From assembly GCF_025273675.1 (NCBI RefSeq), contig NZ_CP045809.1, positions 2,790,001 to 2,854,000 of the forward strand: DNA of 64,000 nucleotides. Reading direction: 5' to 3'. Position 1 is the stretch's first letter. Each line of letters begins with the position of its first letter. The position numbers and the translations under genes are program-made. The stretch comes from Gordonia pseudamarae. Its GTDB lineage: Bacteria; Actinomycetota; Actinomycetes; Mycobacteriales; Mycobacteriaceae. Shown one piece after another: positions 51,386-64,000 of the stretch. The notes under the pieces are model-generated. The model saw only the letters and a program-made list of their open reading frames with translations, searched no databases and was not told where the DNA came from.

Positions 51386-51838
51386 AAAACACTGAAACCA
51401 AACAGTTTCAACACAATTCTTCAGACCAGAGAGAAAAACCTGACCAAAAAATCCTCAAAAAAACAAACTGGCATTCAAAAAAATTTTGACTACCAAAAAA
51501 ATTTGGCATCAAACAAAGTTTGTCACACACTATCGAGTTCTCAAAGAACACACACCCACCAACACCACCCCACAAAGAGGCAACCATCAGCAAGCACTGC
51601 TCACAAACACTTGGAAACCGCCACCCACTCCGGGGCAACCACTCCAGCCTAACAGACCCGATCTCCGCTTCGCAAGTCACGGTTGTTCGGTTCTGGTGAT
51701 CACGTCCGGCAGGACCCGTCCGAACCTTTCGGTCTCAGACAGCCAAGCTCGCCCGGTTTCGCTTGATTCCGGGGCGGTTGCTCTCGGCGATGCTTCAACT
51801 AAGTTACACAGACGCGAACGAGAGGTCAAATCGCCTGG
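51386..51838 (-). other. rRNA operon leader and promoter region
   Basis: The AT-rich 450-bp leader upstream of 16S has A/T homopolymer tracts at 51430-51510. A segment at 51530-51548, reading TTCTTTGAGAACTCGATAG on the minus strand, resembles the antitermination/processing leader of actinobacterial rrn operons. The promoter is near 51801-51829. No protein gene is present. Confidence 0.75.
51801..51829 (-). promoter_or_regulatory. probable rRNA operon promoter
   Basis: On the minus strand TTGACC (51824-51829) and TAACTT (51801-51806) are separated by 17 bp, a good sigma-A-type promoter, about 415 bp upstream of the 16S 5' end and immediately downstream of the tyrS stop. Confidence 0.7.
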
Positions 51839-53173
51839 TCAGGAGGTAAACCGTGCGCCGGCGAAGCTCTTCTTGCCGCGACGTACCACCAGCCATCGAC
51901 CGTGCAGCAGGTCCGGGTTCTGTGGTCGCCAGTCCGCGTCGACGATCTTCTGGTTGTTCACGTACGCACCGCCTTCGTCCACTGCCCGGCGCGCGGCCTT
52001 GTTGCTCTCCGACAATCCGGTGGCGACGAGCAGCTCGATGATCGTCGGACGTTCGCCGGCGAACTCGGCCACCCGGGTCTCCCCCACAGCCGCGGCGAGT
52101 GTGCCCTCGTCGAGATCGGTGAGTTCGGCGCGACCGAACAGCGCCTGGCTCGCGAGCTCGACTGCCGCCGTATGTTCGGCACCGTGGATGAGCGTGGTCA
52201 TCTCGGCGGCGAGCGTCTTCTGCGCCAGACGCAGGTGCGGCGTCTGCGTGGTGGCACGCTCGAGCTCGTTGATCTCGTCGCGGCTCAGGAAGGTGAACCA
52301 CCGCAGGTAGCGCACCACATCGGCGTCCGCGGTATTCACGAAGTACTGGTACCAGACGTACGGGCTGGTGAGTTCGGGATCGAGCCACAGACTTCCCCCG
52401 CCCGTGGACTTGCCGAACTTCTTCCCGTCGGCCGAGGTCACCAGCGGCACGGTGATCGCATGCGCTCCGGCCCCGTCCACGCGTCGGATCAGGTCGACGC
52501 CGCCGACGATGTTCCCCCATTGATCCGATCCACCGATCTGCAGCACGCAGCCGTACCGGCGACGCAGTTCGAGGAAGTCGTTGGACTGCAGCAGCACGTA
52601 GCTGAACTCGGTGTAGCTGATGCCGTCCGATTCCAGCCGACGACGGACGGTCTCGCGCGCGAGCATCACGTTGACGGAGAAGTGCTTGCCGAGGTCACGC
52701 AAGAAGTCGACCGCACTGAGCTGCGAGGTCCACTCCATGTTGTCCACCAGCACCGCGCTGGTGGCCGAGTCGTCGATAGTGACGAATCTGCGCAGCTGGT
52801 CACCGATGCGGCCGGCCCAGTCCGCGACCGTGTCGGCCGAGTTCATGGTCCGCTCCCCAACCTCACGCGGATCGCCGATAAGGCCGGTCGCACCGCCCGC
52901 GAGGACCACGGGACGGTGGCCCGCGAGCTGGAACCGCCGCAATGTGAGCAGCGGGACCAGGTGCCCCGCGTGCAGACTCGACGCGGTCGGGTCGAATCCG
53001 GCGTACAGCGAAATCGGTGCCGCGAGCACGGATCGAAGCTCATCGAGATCCGTCGACTGGGCGATCAGCCCGCGCCAGGTGAGCTCGTCGATGATGCTGT
53101 CGGTCCCACCGTCGAGGCCGGCCGGGGCGGGCGCGGTGGTGTTCTCGGAGGGCTGGATCTGCTCTGTCGTCAC
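51839..53173 (-). CDS. tyrS: tyrosyl-tRNA synthetase
   Basis: A 444-residue class I synthetase. HIGH-type motif [17 protein letters not shown] near residue 67; KMSKS-type motif KKFGKSTGG; tyrosine-binding [10 protein letters not shown]. The C-terminal S4 domain ends in [19 protein letters not shown]. The first 20 residues are a Pro/Ala extension; GTG 53173 start. The stop lies 10 bp before the rRNA promoter, so tyrS read-through could enter the rrn operon. Confidence 0.97.
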   Translation of the reverse strand: MTTEQIQPSENTTAPAPAGLDGGTDSIIDELTWRGLIAQSTDLDELRSVLAAPISLYAGFDPTASSLHAGHLVPLLTLRRFQLAGHRPVVLAGGATGLIGDPREVGERTMNSADTVADWAGRIGDQLRRFVTIDDSATSAVLVDNMEWTSQLSAVDFLRDLGKHFSVNVMLARETVRRRLESDGISYTEFSYVLLQSNDFLELRRRYGCVLQIGGSDQWGNIVGGVDLIRRVDGAGAHAITVPLVTSADGKKFGKSTGGGSLWLDPELTSPYVWYQYFVNTADADVVRYLRWFTFLSRDEINELERATTQTPHLRLAQKTLAAEMTTLIHGAEHTAAVELASQALFGRAELTDLDEGTLAAAVGETRVAEFAGERPTIIELLVATGLSESNKAARRAVDEGGAYVNNQKIVDADWRPQNPDLLHGRWLVVRRGKKSFAGARFTS

Positions 53174-53237
53174 GGGTCAATCCTGCCATCCGCGCCGAAG
53201 TCACCGGACCCGATGTCCCCCGACACCGGGCTGCGGG

Positions 53238-53456
53238 TCATGCGGATGCGGTGAGGCGCTCGTGCTCGGCGTCGTCGGTGACCGCGCGCGCGTCGCTGAC
53301 CAGCATGTCCGGGATGCCGTCGGCGTCGATCGGATAGGCGAGGCGCAGACGCGGATTGTAGAGCTCATCACCGGCATCGAGCAGTTGCCCGTGGTCCTGC
53401 GGACACACCAGTCGTTCCCGGACCACCTGCGGGATCTGCTGCGCTCGTGTACTCAC
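53238..53456 (-). CDS. Trm112 family small protein
   Basis: A 72-residue protein of the Trm112/YcaR type (PQVVRERLVCPQDHGQLL ... AYPIDADGIPDML). Such proteins are partners and activators of methyltransferases; only part of the family's zinc site is apparent (one Cys here). It lies between tyrS and the large hydrolase-synthetase gene. Small size and sequence fit well. Confidence 0.88.
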   Translation of the reverse strand: MSTRAQQIPQVVRERLVCPQDHGQLLDAGDELYNPRLRLAYPIDADGIPDMLVSDARAVTDDAEHERLTASA

Positions 53457-53504
53457 CCGATTCCTCTCATTGAATTCGATCTGCTGTCGTGATCGGTCAC
53501 GCGG

Positions 53505-56500
53505 TCAGTGTGCCACGGACACCTGGTCCGGGCGGCGCAGTGTGGGTTGCGACCAGTCGAGTTCGGCCGCCGCACTGCTGGTGTACCGCCGATACCGGCC
53601 CACCTCGTCGCGGAACCAGACCTTTCCGGGCGATTTCGGGGAATCCGGCTCGGGAAGTCCCCGGGCGCCGAGGGCGGCGGTCAGCGGCCGGTACGAACTC
53701 GACAGCGGGATCTCATCGACCACGACGATGAGATGCGGCCGCAGGAACGCCGGCATCTCGCCGAGCCCCATCCGCAACGACGTGGCTGTCAGCGAGTCCG
53801 GCGAGGCGCCCGGCCGCAATGTCAACGCCGCCACCATGACTTGGGTCCCCGGCCTCCCGACGGCGTACGCGGCCACCTGATCGACCCCGGCGACCTGCGA
53901 CAGATGATGCTCGACCGGCGGACCGAACATCGGGCCGTCGGCACTGCGGATCACTCTGTCGAGCGCCGACACCAGCCACAGATCGTTGTCGACGTCGCGC
54001 ACGAACAACTGACCCGACACCTCCCACCGGTCACCAGGGGCGAACACGCCCCGCAACACGGTGCCGTTGGTGTCGAAACGGTGCGACGCCCGTGAGAGCA
54101 AGAGTCCCGGCATGCCGGGGTCGGCCCTGCGTACGAAGCCCGAATCCTCGATGACCAGCCGGTCATCGAGGACGTCGTAGGCGGCCAGTTCGACCTCGTT
54201 GGTGCCCGGAAGCGGTCGCCCCATCGCGCCGGCCTTATCGCCGGCAACGTTGGCCAGCATCACCGAACCGTCGGCGGTGGCGAAGAATTCGAGCACCCGG
54301 GCCCTCGGGAATGCCTCGGTGACGTCGTCCCAGAGACCTCCTGGCATCCCCGAACCCATGAACAGCCGGATCGGGTTGTACCGGTTGATCTCCAGATTGT
54401 CGGCGCGGATCACCTCACGCAACATCGACCACGTGTACGACACCACAGTCACGCCGTAGCGCTGTACCTCCGTGGCGAACGTCTCCGGTTCGATCGCGTT
54501 CGACAGGGCGATCCTCGACCGACCGGCCACAGTCGCACCGAGCGTGGTGAGCAGGCCCGAGGCGTGATGCAGCGGCGGCAGGCAGTACACGGTGTCGCGT
54601 TCGGTCAGCGCCGCCGCGGACGCCGCCCCGAAGGCGGAGATCGCGAACCGACGGTTGGTGACCCGCCAGGGATTGAGTTTGCCGTCCGACCTGGTGAACA
54701 GGATGAACGCCACATCGCCGGCCACTCCCGGATCCGGGCGGTACCAGGCCGGGATCTCGACCGCGTCCGGGTCGATCTGCTCCATGTCGATCACCGTGTC
54801 GTCATCGGTCTCGATGACAATGCGCGATTGGCCACTGCCGCCACCCAGCACCAGCACATGACCACAGTGCTCACGTGCCGTCGCCAGGTTGTCCGGATCG
54901 GCGACGATGGCCGCGCAGTGCGCCACCCGCAACATCTCGCCCATGTCACCGTCGGGTGAGAGCATCACCGCGACCGCCCCCAGGCGCGACAGTGCCGCGA
55001 CGACGACGAGCGCGCTCGGCCTGGTCTCCATGAGCACACCGACGGGTGCGCCCGGCCGGACCCCGCACTGGATGAGTCCGGCGACCACATTGTTGATGCG
55101 GGTGTTCACCTGAGCCCGGGTCAGCACGCGGTTCTCGAACAGGAACAGTTCCTTGGCGCCGCCGCGTCTGGTGTTCTCCGACATCAGTTTGCCCAGCGAC
55201 ACCCGCGTATCGGGCCGGATGTCGTCCATCCTGCTGAGCATGATCGGCACGCTGCGCGCCGATTCCCGTGCCAACGCGACCGTTGTCCGCTGCAGCGAGG
55301 TGGCCACCCCCGCGAGGTCCTTGGTGAGGTGCGCACCGGCCATCGCCACCGACCCCACACCGTGGGTCACCCGCGACGACAGACTGACGCCGGAACCGTG
55401 CCCGCGCTCGGCGGGTTCGGCCATGGGCTCGATGCCGTCGGGCTTCGGGCCCACTCCCTCGTTCCAGTTGATCCAGGCGGCGGTGGTCGGCCACGAGTGG
55501 GCACCGGCGGCGGTACCGACGACCAATCCGAAATGACCGACGGGCATGGTCGATTCGTACACGTCGGCGCGGGATGCGGCACGCACGATACCCCGGACCG
55601 AGGCCGGCTGCCCGATGTCGTCGGCGGTGCCGACAAAGGCCAGGATCGGCATCGTGAGTTCGGTGAGGGAGACGAGTTCGCCGTTGATCACGAACCCGCC
55701 GGACAGCATCCGATTGTGCGCGACGAACTGTCGCAGCAACTCGGCGATCGCGGGCCCCGACCAGGCCACCCACCCGTCGACCTCGAGGAATCTGCGTTGT
55801 TCCTCACGCGGCAGCAGGGCGTCCCGGTCGTGCAGCTTGCGCATGAACTCGATGCGGCCCTTGATCGTCTTCACCGGGTCGAGCATCTGGAACCCGGTGC
55901 GCGACATCCATCCTGGGATCCAGAGCCTGCCGACCACGTTGTCGGCGAGGAACTCCGACAGCGGCGCGACGATGGCCGGCGGGACGGGCAGCCCCGCCAG
56001 CACGTCGACCGGACTGCCGTAGGTGCTGATGCTGAGGATGTTCTTGGAATCGCGGTACGACGCGGCCTGATAGGCGAACATCCCGCCCTGCGAGTAGCCG
56101 CACAGATGGATGTCCCGGCCGGTCGTCTCGACGATCAGGTCGATGGCCCGACTCACCGCCAGCACATGGTCGGCGAGGTTGCGTTCGAGACCGCCCTCCT
56201 CGACGTCCGGCGACCCGAAGTCGATGACCCACGGGGTGATCCCGCTCTGGTGCAGGATCGACACCGCACCGTTGTCCTCGGTGACGTCGTACACGTTGGC
56301 CGCCACCATCAGCGGCGGGATCAGCAGCGCGTGCGGCCCGGTGCCCGGTTCGTCGGGGAAGTAGCGCCGCAGCCGGAACATCGGCTCGTTTTCCACGACG
56401 ACGAAAGGGGTCGGTTCGATTCCGGTGTCGAGTGCCCCGAAGCGCAGCACTTCGAGCCCGTTCTGGGCGGTGGCGAGCACTTTGTCGATGGCCGCGCCGA

Positions 56501-56531
56501 CACCTGGTATCCCGAATCCGACCATATTCAC
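53505..56531 (-). CDS. fused alpha/beta hydrolase and AMP-binding acyl-CoA synthetase-like protein (Rv1683 family)
   Basis: A 1008-residue two-domain protein. The first 370 residues form a PhaC/lipase-like alpha/beta hydrolase with Ser147 in LCGYSQGGMFAYQ and a late MPVGHFGLVVG His. Residues about 450-1000 form an ANL (acyl-CoA synthetase) fold (ENRVLTRAQVNTRINNVVAGL, LPPLHHASGLLTTLG, LFVRDVDNDLWLVSALDRVI). The layout equals M. tuberculosis Rv1683, described as a bifunctional lipase/long-chain acyl-CoA synthase linked to triacylglycerol use. The phosphate-binding loop usually written TSGTTGxPKG reads FTRSDGKLNPW here, so the adenylating activity may be weak or lost. ATG 56531; monocistronic-looking. 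Confidence 0.92.
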   Translation of the reverse strand: MNMVGFGIPGVGAAIDKVLATAQNGLEVLRFGALDTGIEPTPFVVVENEPMFRLRRYFPDEPGTGPHALLIPPLMVAANVYDVTEDNGAVSILHQSGITPWVIDFGSPDVEEGGLERNLADHVLAVSRAIDLIVETTGRDIHLCGYSQGGMFAYQAASYRDSKNILSISTYGSPVDVLAGLPVPPAIVAPLSEFLADNVVGRLWIPGWMSRTGFQMLDPVKTIKGRIEFMRKLHDRDALLPREEQRRFLEVDGWVAWSGPAIAELLRQFVAHNRMLSGGFVINGELVSLTELTMPILAFVGTADDIGQPASVRGIVRAASRADVYESTMPVGHFGLVVGTAAGAHSWPTTAAWINWNEGVGPKPDGIEPMAEPAERGHGSGVSLSSRVTHGVGSVAMAGAHLTKDLAGVATSLQRTTVALARESARSVPIMLSRMDDIRPDTRVSLGKLMSENTRRGGAKELFLFENRVLTRAQVNTRINNVVAGLIQCGVRPGAPVGVLMETRPSALVVVAALSRLGAVAVMLSPDGDMGEMLRVAHCAAIVADPDNLATAREHCGHVLVLGGGSGQSRIVIETDDDTVIDMEQIDPDAVEIPAWYRPDPGVAGDVAFILFTRSDGKLNPWRVTNRRFAISAFGAASAAALTERDTVYCLPPLHHASGLLTTLGATVAGRSRIALSNAIEPETFATEVQRYGVTVVSYTWSMLREVIRADNLEINRYNPIRLFMGSGMPGGLWDDVTEAFPRARVLEFFATADGSVMLANVAGDKAGAMGRPLPGTNEVELAAYDVLDDRLVIEDSGFVRRADPGMPGLLLSRASHRFDTNGTVLRGVFAPGDRWEVSGQLFVRDVDNDLWLVSALDRVIRSADGPMFGPPVEHHLSQVAGVDQVAAYAVGRPGTQVMVAALTLRPGASPDSLTATSLRMGLGEMPAFLRPHLIVVVDEIPLSSSYRPLTAALGARGLPEPDSPKSPGKVWFRDEVGRYRRYTSSAAAELDWSQPTLRRPDQVSVAH

Positions 56532-56611
56532 TGGCTCCCTACTTGCTCAAGCGACCCACACGAGACGGGCGTCCGGCTCACTGTAGCCCACCGCGCACCG
56601 TGTCCGGGCAA

Positions 56612-59256
<2,645 letters not shown>

Positions 59257-59301
59257 GGTCTGTGCGCTCCTTAGGTGTCGGGAGAAGTCTAGTGAGTGTT
59301 C

Positions 59302-59318
59302 GGGGGACGCCGTCCCCC
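59302..59318 (-). terminator. short hairpin between argR and argG
   Basis: GGGGGAC (59302-59308) and GTCCCCC (59312-59318) form a perfect 7-bp stem with a 3-nt loop, 53 bp past the argR stop. It may attenuate transcription into argGH. Confidence 0.4.
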
Positions 59319-59370
59319 AGGCAGTGGTCACCGGGCCGGCCGGCGGCGGGCGATCGGTTCGGGTTCGGCT

Positions 59371-59900
59371 TTACACCAGACCCTCGATTCGCCGCGCCAG
59401 TTCGGCGCCGTCGAGTGGTTCGCGGGCGACCACGAGGATCGTGTCGTCGCCGGCGATGGTGCCGACGATGTCGGGCAGACTCGCCCGGTCGATGGCACTG
59501 GCCAGGTAATGCGCGGCGCCCGGCGGGGTGCGCAGGACAGCAAGATTGCCACTGGCGTCGGTGGATACCAGCAATTCCGACAGCAGTCGGGCCAATCGGT
59601 CGGTTCCACCGGCAACCCCGCGGACCGGGGAACCGTCCTCGGGAACGACGTAGATGCCGGCCCCTCCGTCTGCGGCGCGCAGTTTGACCGCGCCCAGCTC
59701 GTCCAGATCACGCGAGAGGGTCGCCTGCGTCGCGTCCACGCCCTCGGCGGCCAGTAGTTTCTGCAAGGCCGACTGGCTGCGGACCTGTCTGGACGACAGG
59801 AGCGTGACGATCAGTGCGTGCCTGCCCGCCCGGGTGTGCGCGAGCCGCGATTCGGGCAGGCGCCCGGCCGGTGCTCCCTCTGAGGTGTCGGCGGCTGTCA

Positions 59901-59901
<1 letters not shown>
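59371..59901 (-). CDS. argR: arginine repressor
   Basis: A 176-residue hexameric arginine-responsive regulator. The N-terminal winged helix is seen in [19 protein letters not shown] and [17 protein letters not shown]; the C-terminal arginine-binding domain ends [22 protein letters not shown] 59901 shares its first base with the last base of the argF stop (TAGTG). It presumably controls this arg cluster. Confidence 0.96.
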
Positions 59902-62014
<2,113 letters not shown>

Positions 62015-62047
62015 GAGTTGTTCCGTTCGGAGCGATATGGGTGACCG

Positions 62048-62938
62048 TTACACGGGGGTGCCGGGAACCACGCGGGTTCCGGCCGAGCTGGAGGTGAGCA
62101 GTTCGGCGAGCACGGCGTGCGGGACCCGTCCGTCGACGACGTGGGCCCGCCGGACGCCGCCGTCGACGGCGCGCAGACAGGCCTCCATTTTCGGAATCAT
62201 GCCCGAATCGAGTGTCGGCAACAGTTCGGCGAGGTCCGCGGTGCTGATCGAGGACACCAGCGACGAGCGGTCCGGCCAGTCGGTGTACAAACCTTCGACG
62301 TCGGTCAGCATCACCAACCGGGCCGCGCCCAGTGCCTCGGCGAGTGCTCCGGCGGCGGTGTCGGCGTTGATGTTGTGCACTACCCCGTCCTTGTCGGGAG
62401 CGATCGTCGAGACGACGGGGATCCGCCCGGCGGCGACCAGATCGAGGACCGCCGAGGTGTTGACGGAGGTGATGTCGCCGACCAGTCCGATGTCGGTGGT
62501 GACCCCGTCGACTTGGACGGTGCGCCGGGTCGCGGTGAACAGGTGCGCGTCCTCACCTGTGATGCCGACCGCGTACGGCCCGTAGGTGTTGATGAGGCCG
62601 ACCAGTTCGCGGCCGACCTGACCGAACAGCACCATCCGCGCCACATCCATCACCTCGGGGGTGGTGACACGAAATCCGCCGCGAAACTCTCCTTGCAGGC
62701 CAAGGCGTTTGAGCATCGCCGAGATCTGCGGGCCGCCGCCGTGCACCACGATCGGATGCATGCCGCAGGCGCGCAGGAACACCATGTCGGCGGCGAAGGC
62801 CGCTTTGAGCCGCTCGTCGACCATGGCATTGCCACCGTATTTGACCACGACGGTGGCGCCATGCAACTCCTGCAGTGCGGGAAGGGATTCGGCGAGAACC
62901 GCGGCCTTGTCGATGGCGGTGAATCCGCTGTCGCTCAT
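62048..62938 (-). CDS. argB: acetylglutamate kinase
   Basis: A 296-residue amino acid kinase: N-acetylglutamate to its 5-phosphate. Motifs [21 protein letters not shown] and [14 protein letters not shown] are present. The ATG at 62938 overlaps the argJ stop (ATGA); the longer frame upstream is a shadow of argJ. The N-terminal extension before the kinase fold is typical of arginine-inhibited forms. Confidence 0.97.
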   Translation of the reverse strand: MSDSGFTAIDKAAVLAESLPALQELHGATVVVKYGGNAMVDERLKAAFAADMVFLRACGMHPIVVHGGGPQISAMLKRLGLQGEFRGGFRVTTPEVMDVARMVLFGQVGRELVGLINTYGPYAVGITGEDAHLFTATRRTVQVDGVTTDIGLVGDITSVNTSAVLDLVAAGRIPVVSTIAPDKDGVVHNINADTAAGALAEALGAARLVMLTDVEGLYTDWPDRSSLVSSISTADLAELLPTLDSGMIPKMEACLRAVDGGVRRAHVVDGRVPHAVLAELLTSSSAGTRVVPGTPV

Positions 62939-64000
62939 GAGGAGTACGCCGAGTTCTCTTCGACGTACGCGTGCGACAGGTCGGTGGTGCGCACCCAGGC
63001 CGTCGCGTCGCCGAGCCCGAGATCGACGATCACGTCGATATCCTGCCCCGACAGGTCCACGTCGCGGGCGCCGTCGACGCCGTATCCGTTGCGGCACACC
63101 GCCTGTCCGTTGAATGAGACGGCGATGACGTCCGGGTCGACGGTGACCGGGGAGATACCCACGGCCGCCAGTACCCGGCCCCAGTTGGGATCGGAACCGA
63201 ACAGCGCGGTCTTTACCAGCGAATCGCGGGCCACCGCCCGCGCCACCGTCACCGCGTCGTCCTCGGTGACAGCACCGGTCACGGTGATGACGACGCGTTT
63301 GGTCACGCCCTCGGCGTCGGCCTGCATCTGCGCGGCCAGATCGTCGCACACCGCGAACACCGCGGCGTCGAGGTCGGTCTGTTCGACGGGAATCCCGCTC
63401 GCACCCGAACTAAGAAGCAGCACGGTGTCATTGGTGGAGGTGGAGCCGTCTATGTCGAGCCGGTCGAAGGTCTTGCCGGCGGCGCCTCGCAGCGCGGAGT
63501 CGAGCTGGTCGGCGGTGGCCACCGCGTCGGTGGTGAGCACCACCAGCATCGTCGCCAGCGACGGGGCCATCATGCCCGCGCCCTTGCCCATCGCCCCTAC
63601 GTTCCAGCCCTGCGGATGGTGCAGCGCAACCTGTTTGGGGACGGTGTCGGTGGTCATGATCGCGTGCGCGGCATCGGTGCCGCCGGACAGTCCGCCGCCC
63701 ATGTCGTGGACGATCTCGGTCACCCCGGCCAGCACCTTGTCCATCGGCAGACGGTCCCCGATGAGACCGGTGGAGCAGACCGCGACCTCGACGGCCCCGG
63801 TTTCGGTGCCCCAGTTGCTGAGGGTCCGGGCAACCGCCTCGGCCGTGTGGTGAGTGTCCTGGAAACCGCCCGGTCCGGTACACGCGTTGGCACCGCCCGA
63901 GTTGAGGATCACCGCGCGGAGCCGCCCGCCGGTGAGTACCTGCCTGCTCCAGAGGACCGGCGCGGCCTTCACCTGATTGCGCGTGAACACGCCGGCCGCC
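62935..64000 (-). CDS. argJ: bifunctional ornithine acetyltransferase / N-acetylglutamate synthase (5' end outside window)
   Basis: 355 codons of the C-terminal part; the N-terminus lies beyond the right edge. The self-cleavage site is visible in [18 protein letters not shown] (cleavage before Thr), with [14 protein letters not shown] and the C-terminal [10 protein letters not shown] typical of ArgJ. It recycles the acetyl group from acetylornithine to glutamate. It overlaps argB by 4 bp. argC is expected just outside. Confidence 0.96.
   Translation of the reverse strand, partial: AAGVFTRNQVKAAPVLWSRQVLTGGRLRAVILNSGGANACTGPGGFQDTHHTAEAVARTLSNWGTETGAVEVAVCSTGLIGDRLPMDKVLAGVTEIVHDMGGGLSGGTDAAHAIMTTDTVPKQVALHHPQGWNVGAMGKGAGMMAPSLATMLVVLTTDAVATADQLDSALRGAAGKTFDRLDIDGSTSTNDTVLLLSSGASGIPVEQTDLDAAVFAVCDDLAAQMQADAEGVTKRVVITVTGAVTEDDAVTVARAVARDSLVKTALFGSDPNWGRVLAAVGISPVTVDPDVIAVSFNGQAVCRNGYGVDGARDVDLSGQDIDVIVDLGLGDATAWVRTTDLSHAYVEENSAYSS

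Overview
The window comes from a high-GC actinobacterium of the order Mycobacteriales, most likely Gordonia or a close relative. The evidence is strong GC bias at third codon positions, the gene order der-cmk-rluB-scpB-scpA-parA ... xerD-nudix-pyrG-mctB-steA-recN-nadK-tlyA ... tyrS ... arg, which parallels Mycobacterium tuberculosis Rv1713 down to Rv1652, and a 16S rRNA of Gordonia/Rhodococcus type. The genus is a judgement from memory, not a search result.

Left part (1-19.3 kb), accessory metabolism: the 3' part of tex; an unknown helical protein; a sugar-alcohol PTS locus (DeoR regulator, mannitol-type IICBA permease, divergent zinc alcohol dehydrogenase) with three evenly spaced operator-like repeats; a MocR regulator overlapping an EamA exporter, followed by a beta-CASP nuclease; a membrane alpha/beta hydrolase; an acyltransferase-3 plus SGNH lipoprotein pair (a split OatA-like system) with an iron-box-like palindrome upstream; a luciferase-like flavin enzyme; and a shortened AraC regulator.

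Middle (19.37-26.78 kb), integrated mobile element: about 7.4 kb bounded by a perfect 43-bp direct repeat, one copy being the 3' part of a tRNA-Pro(GGG) gene. It encodes a tyrosine integrase, a helix-turn-helix protein, an excisionase-like protein, a RecA-fold/RepA-like ATPase whose reading frame breaks once, an iteron-like stretch, a small-terminase-like protein, and short genes including a zinc ribbon and an HExxH protein. No capsid, tail, portal or conjugation genes are present. The order int - divergent control region - rep - ori-like DNA - TerS-like gene resembles phage satellites. This is the most interesting part of the window.

Right part (27-64 kb), conserved core on the minus strand: after a VapBC module come der, cmk, rluB, scpB, scpA and parA (segregation, ribosome assembly, CMP kinase), xerD, a Nudix hydrolase, pyrG, mctB, steA, recN, nadK, tlyA, a 63-aa conserved protein and a TPR-HAD fusion. 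A complete 16S-23S-5S operon follows (promoter near 51.8 kb, terminator near 45.97 kb), then tyrS, a Trm112-like protein, an Rv1683-like lipase/acyl-CoA-synthetase fusion, and the arginine genes argJ(partial)-B-D-F-R-G-H. The core genes and rrn share one direction, which suggests replication runs from the right end of the window towards the left.
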